Both the position numbers and the translations under genes were made by a program. The notes below the pieces were generated by a model that had not been told where the DNA came from, did not search any database, and was given only the letters and a program-made list of their open reading frames with translations. Below, in pieces: positions 44,038 to 44,058 of a DNA stretch of 44,058 bases. Numbering within the stretch: the first letter of the stretch is position 1; each line of letters begins with the position of its first letter. The stretch is from Acidovorax delafieldii (GTDB lineage: Bacteria; Pseudomonadota; Gammaproteobacteria; Burkholderiales; Burkholderiaceae_C), in contig DFQQ01000020.1 of NCBI GenBank assembly GCA_002377855.1, positions 1-44,058 of the forward strand, in the 5' to 3' direction.

Positions 44038-44058
44038 TTAAGCAATGATCTTGGCAAC
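44038..44058 (-). CDS. tuf: 3' tip of elongation factor Tu gene (partial)
   Basis: The last six codons before a TAA stop (44040-44038) read VAKIIA, the usual C-terminal end of proteobacterial EF-Tu. They sit 13 nt upstream of tRNA-Trp in the standard tuf / tRNA-Trp / secE / nusG order. Only the end is in the window, so identity rests on this short match and position. Confidence 0.75.
   Translation of the reverse strand, partial: VAKIIA

Overview
The window reads as a chromosomal segment of a GC-rich betaproteobacterium, most likely Comamonadaceae (Acidovorax-like). The reasons are the tuf / tRNA-Trp / secE-nusG-rplKAJL-rpoBC order, an rsmB / DUF4390 / NtrY-like / short NtrX-like cluster, a pilT / cyclic-nucleotide-binding protein / pilU cluster, and strongly GC-rich third codon positions. 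The family assignment is inference from gene content; no database was searched.

Layout. 1-96 is the 3' tip of an unidentified gene. 468-3154 (minus) is a narX-narL nitrate-sensing pair behind a near-ideal FNR-type promoter. 3250-6046 (plus) carries a ChaN-family lipoprotein, purU and a GcvA-like LysR regulator. 6044-6208 is a short element with 21-bp terminal inverted repeats that begins at the lysR stop codon. 6473-9409 is the most distinctive locus: a secreted CLCA-like metalloprotease ending in a JDVT-CTERM-type sorting tail, directly followed by a small CPBP (CAAX-type) glutamic intramembrane protease, a substrate and dedicated-processor pair. 9471-12053 holds a glcD-like FAD oxidase and lrgA-lrgB. 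12134-14629 (minus) holds a DUF445 protein and a class V aminotransferase. 14773-15843 is a threonine aldolase, and 15904-16629 (minus) is a YggS-type PLP protein. 16669-19612 is pilT / CNB protein / pilU. 19848-20762 is a beta-hydroxyacid dehydrogenase.

20986-22936 (minus) is yraN-diaA-dolP(yraP), with rsmI divergent, matching the enterobacterial rsmI/yraN/diaA/yraP neighbourhood. 24044-25297 (minus) is a short Hsp70-family ATPase, followed by tRNA-Phe. 25632-30880 (minus) runs rsmB, a DUF4390 protein, an NtrY-like kinase and a short NtrX-like regulator in transcription order. 30995-31540 is a LemA-like protein. From 31632 to the right edge (all minus) lies the transcription/translation core: tuf end, tRNA-Trp, secE, nusG, rplK, rplA, rplJ, rplL, rpoB, rpoC and a strong terminator.

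Across these regions runs a dispersed palindromic repeat of about 55 nt. It carries AGCGCT-centred and GCTAT/ATAGC-type hairpins and occurs in at least six places. Three copies lie in convergent intergenic gaps (361-413, 12054-12110, 23994-24041). Two are inside coding sequence (19986-20040 in the dehydrogenase, 30191-30221 in rsmB). One is a head-to-head pair forming a long inverted repeat between rpoB and rpoC (35948-36041). I know of no name for it.
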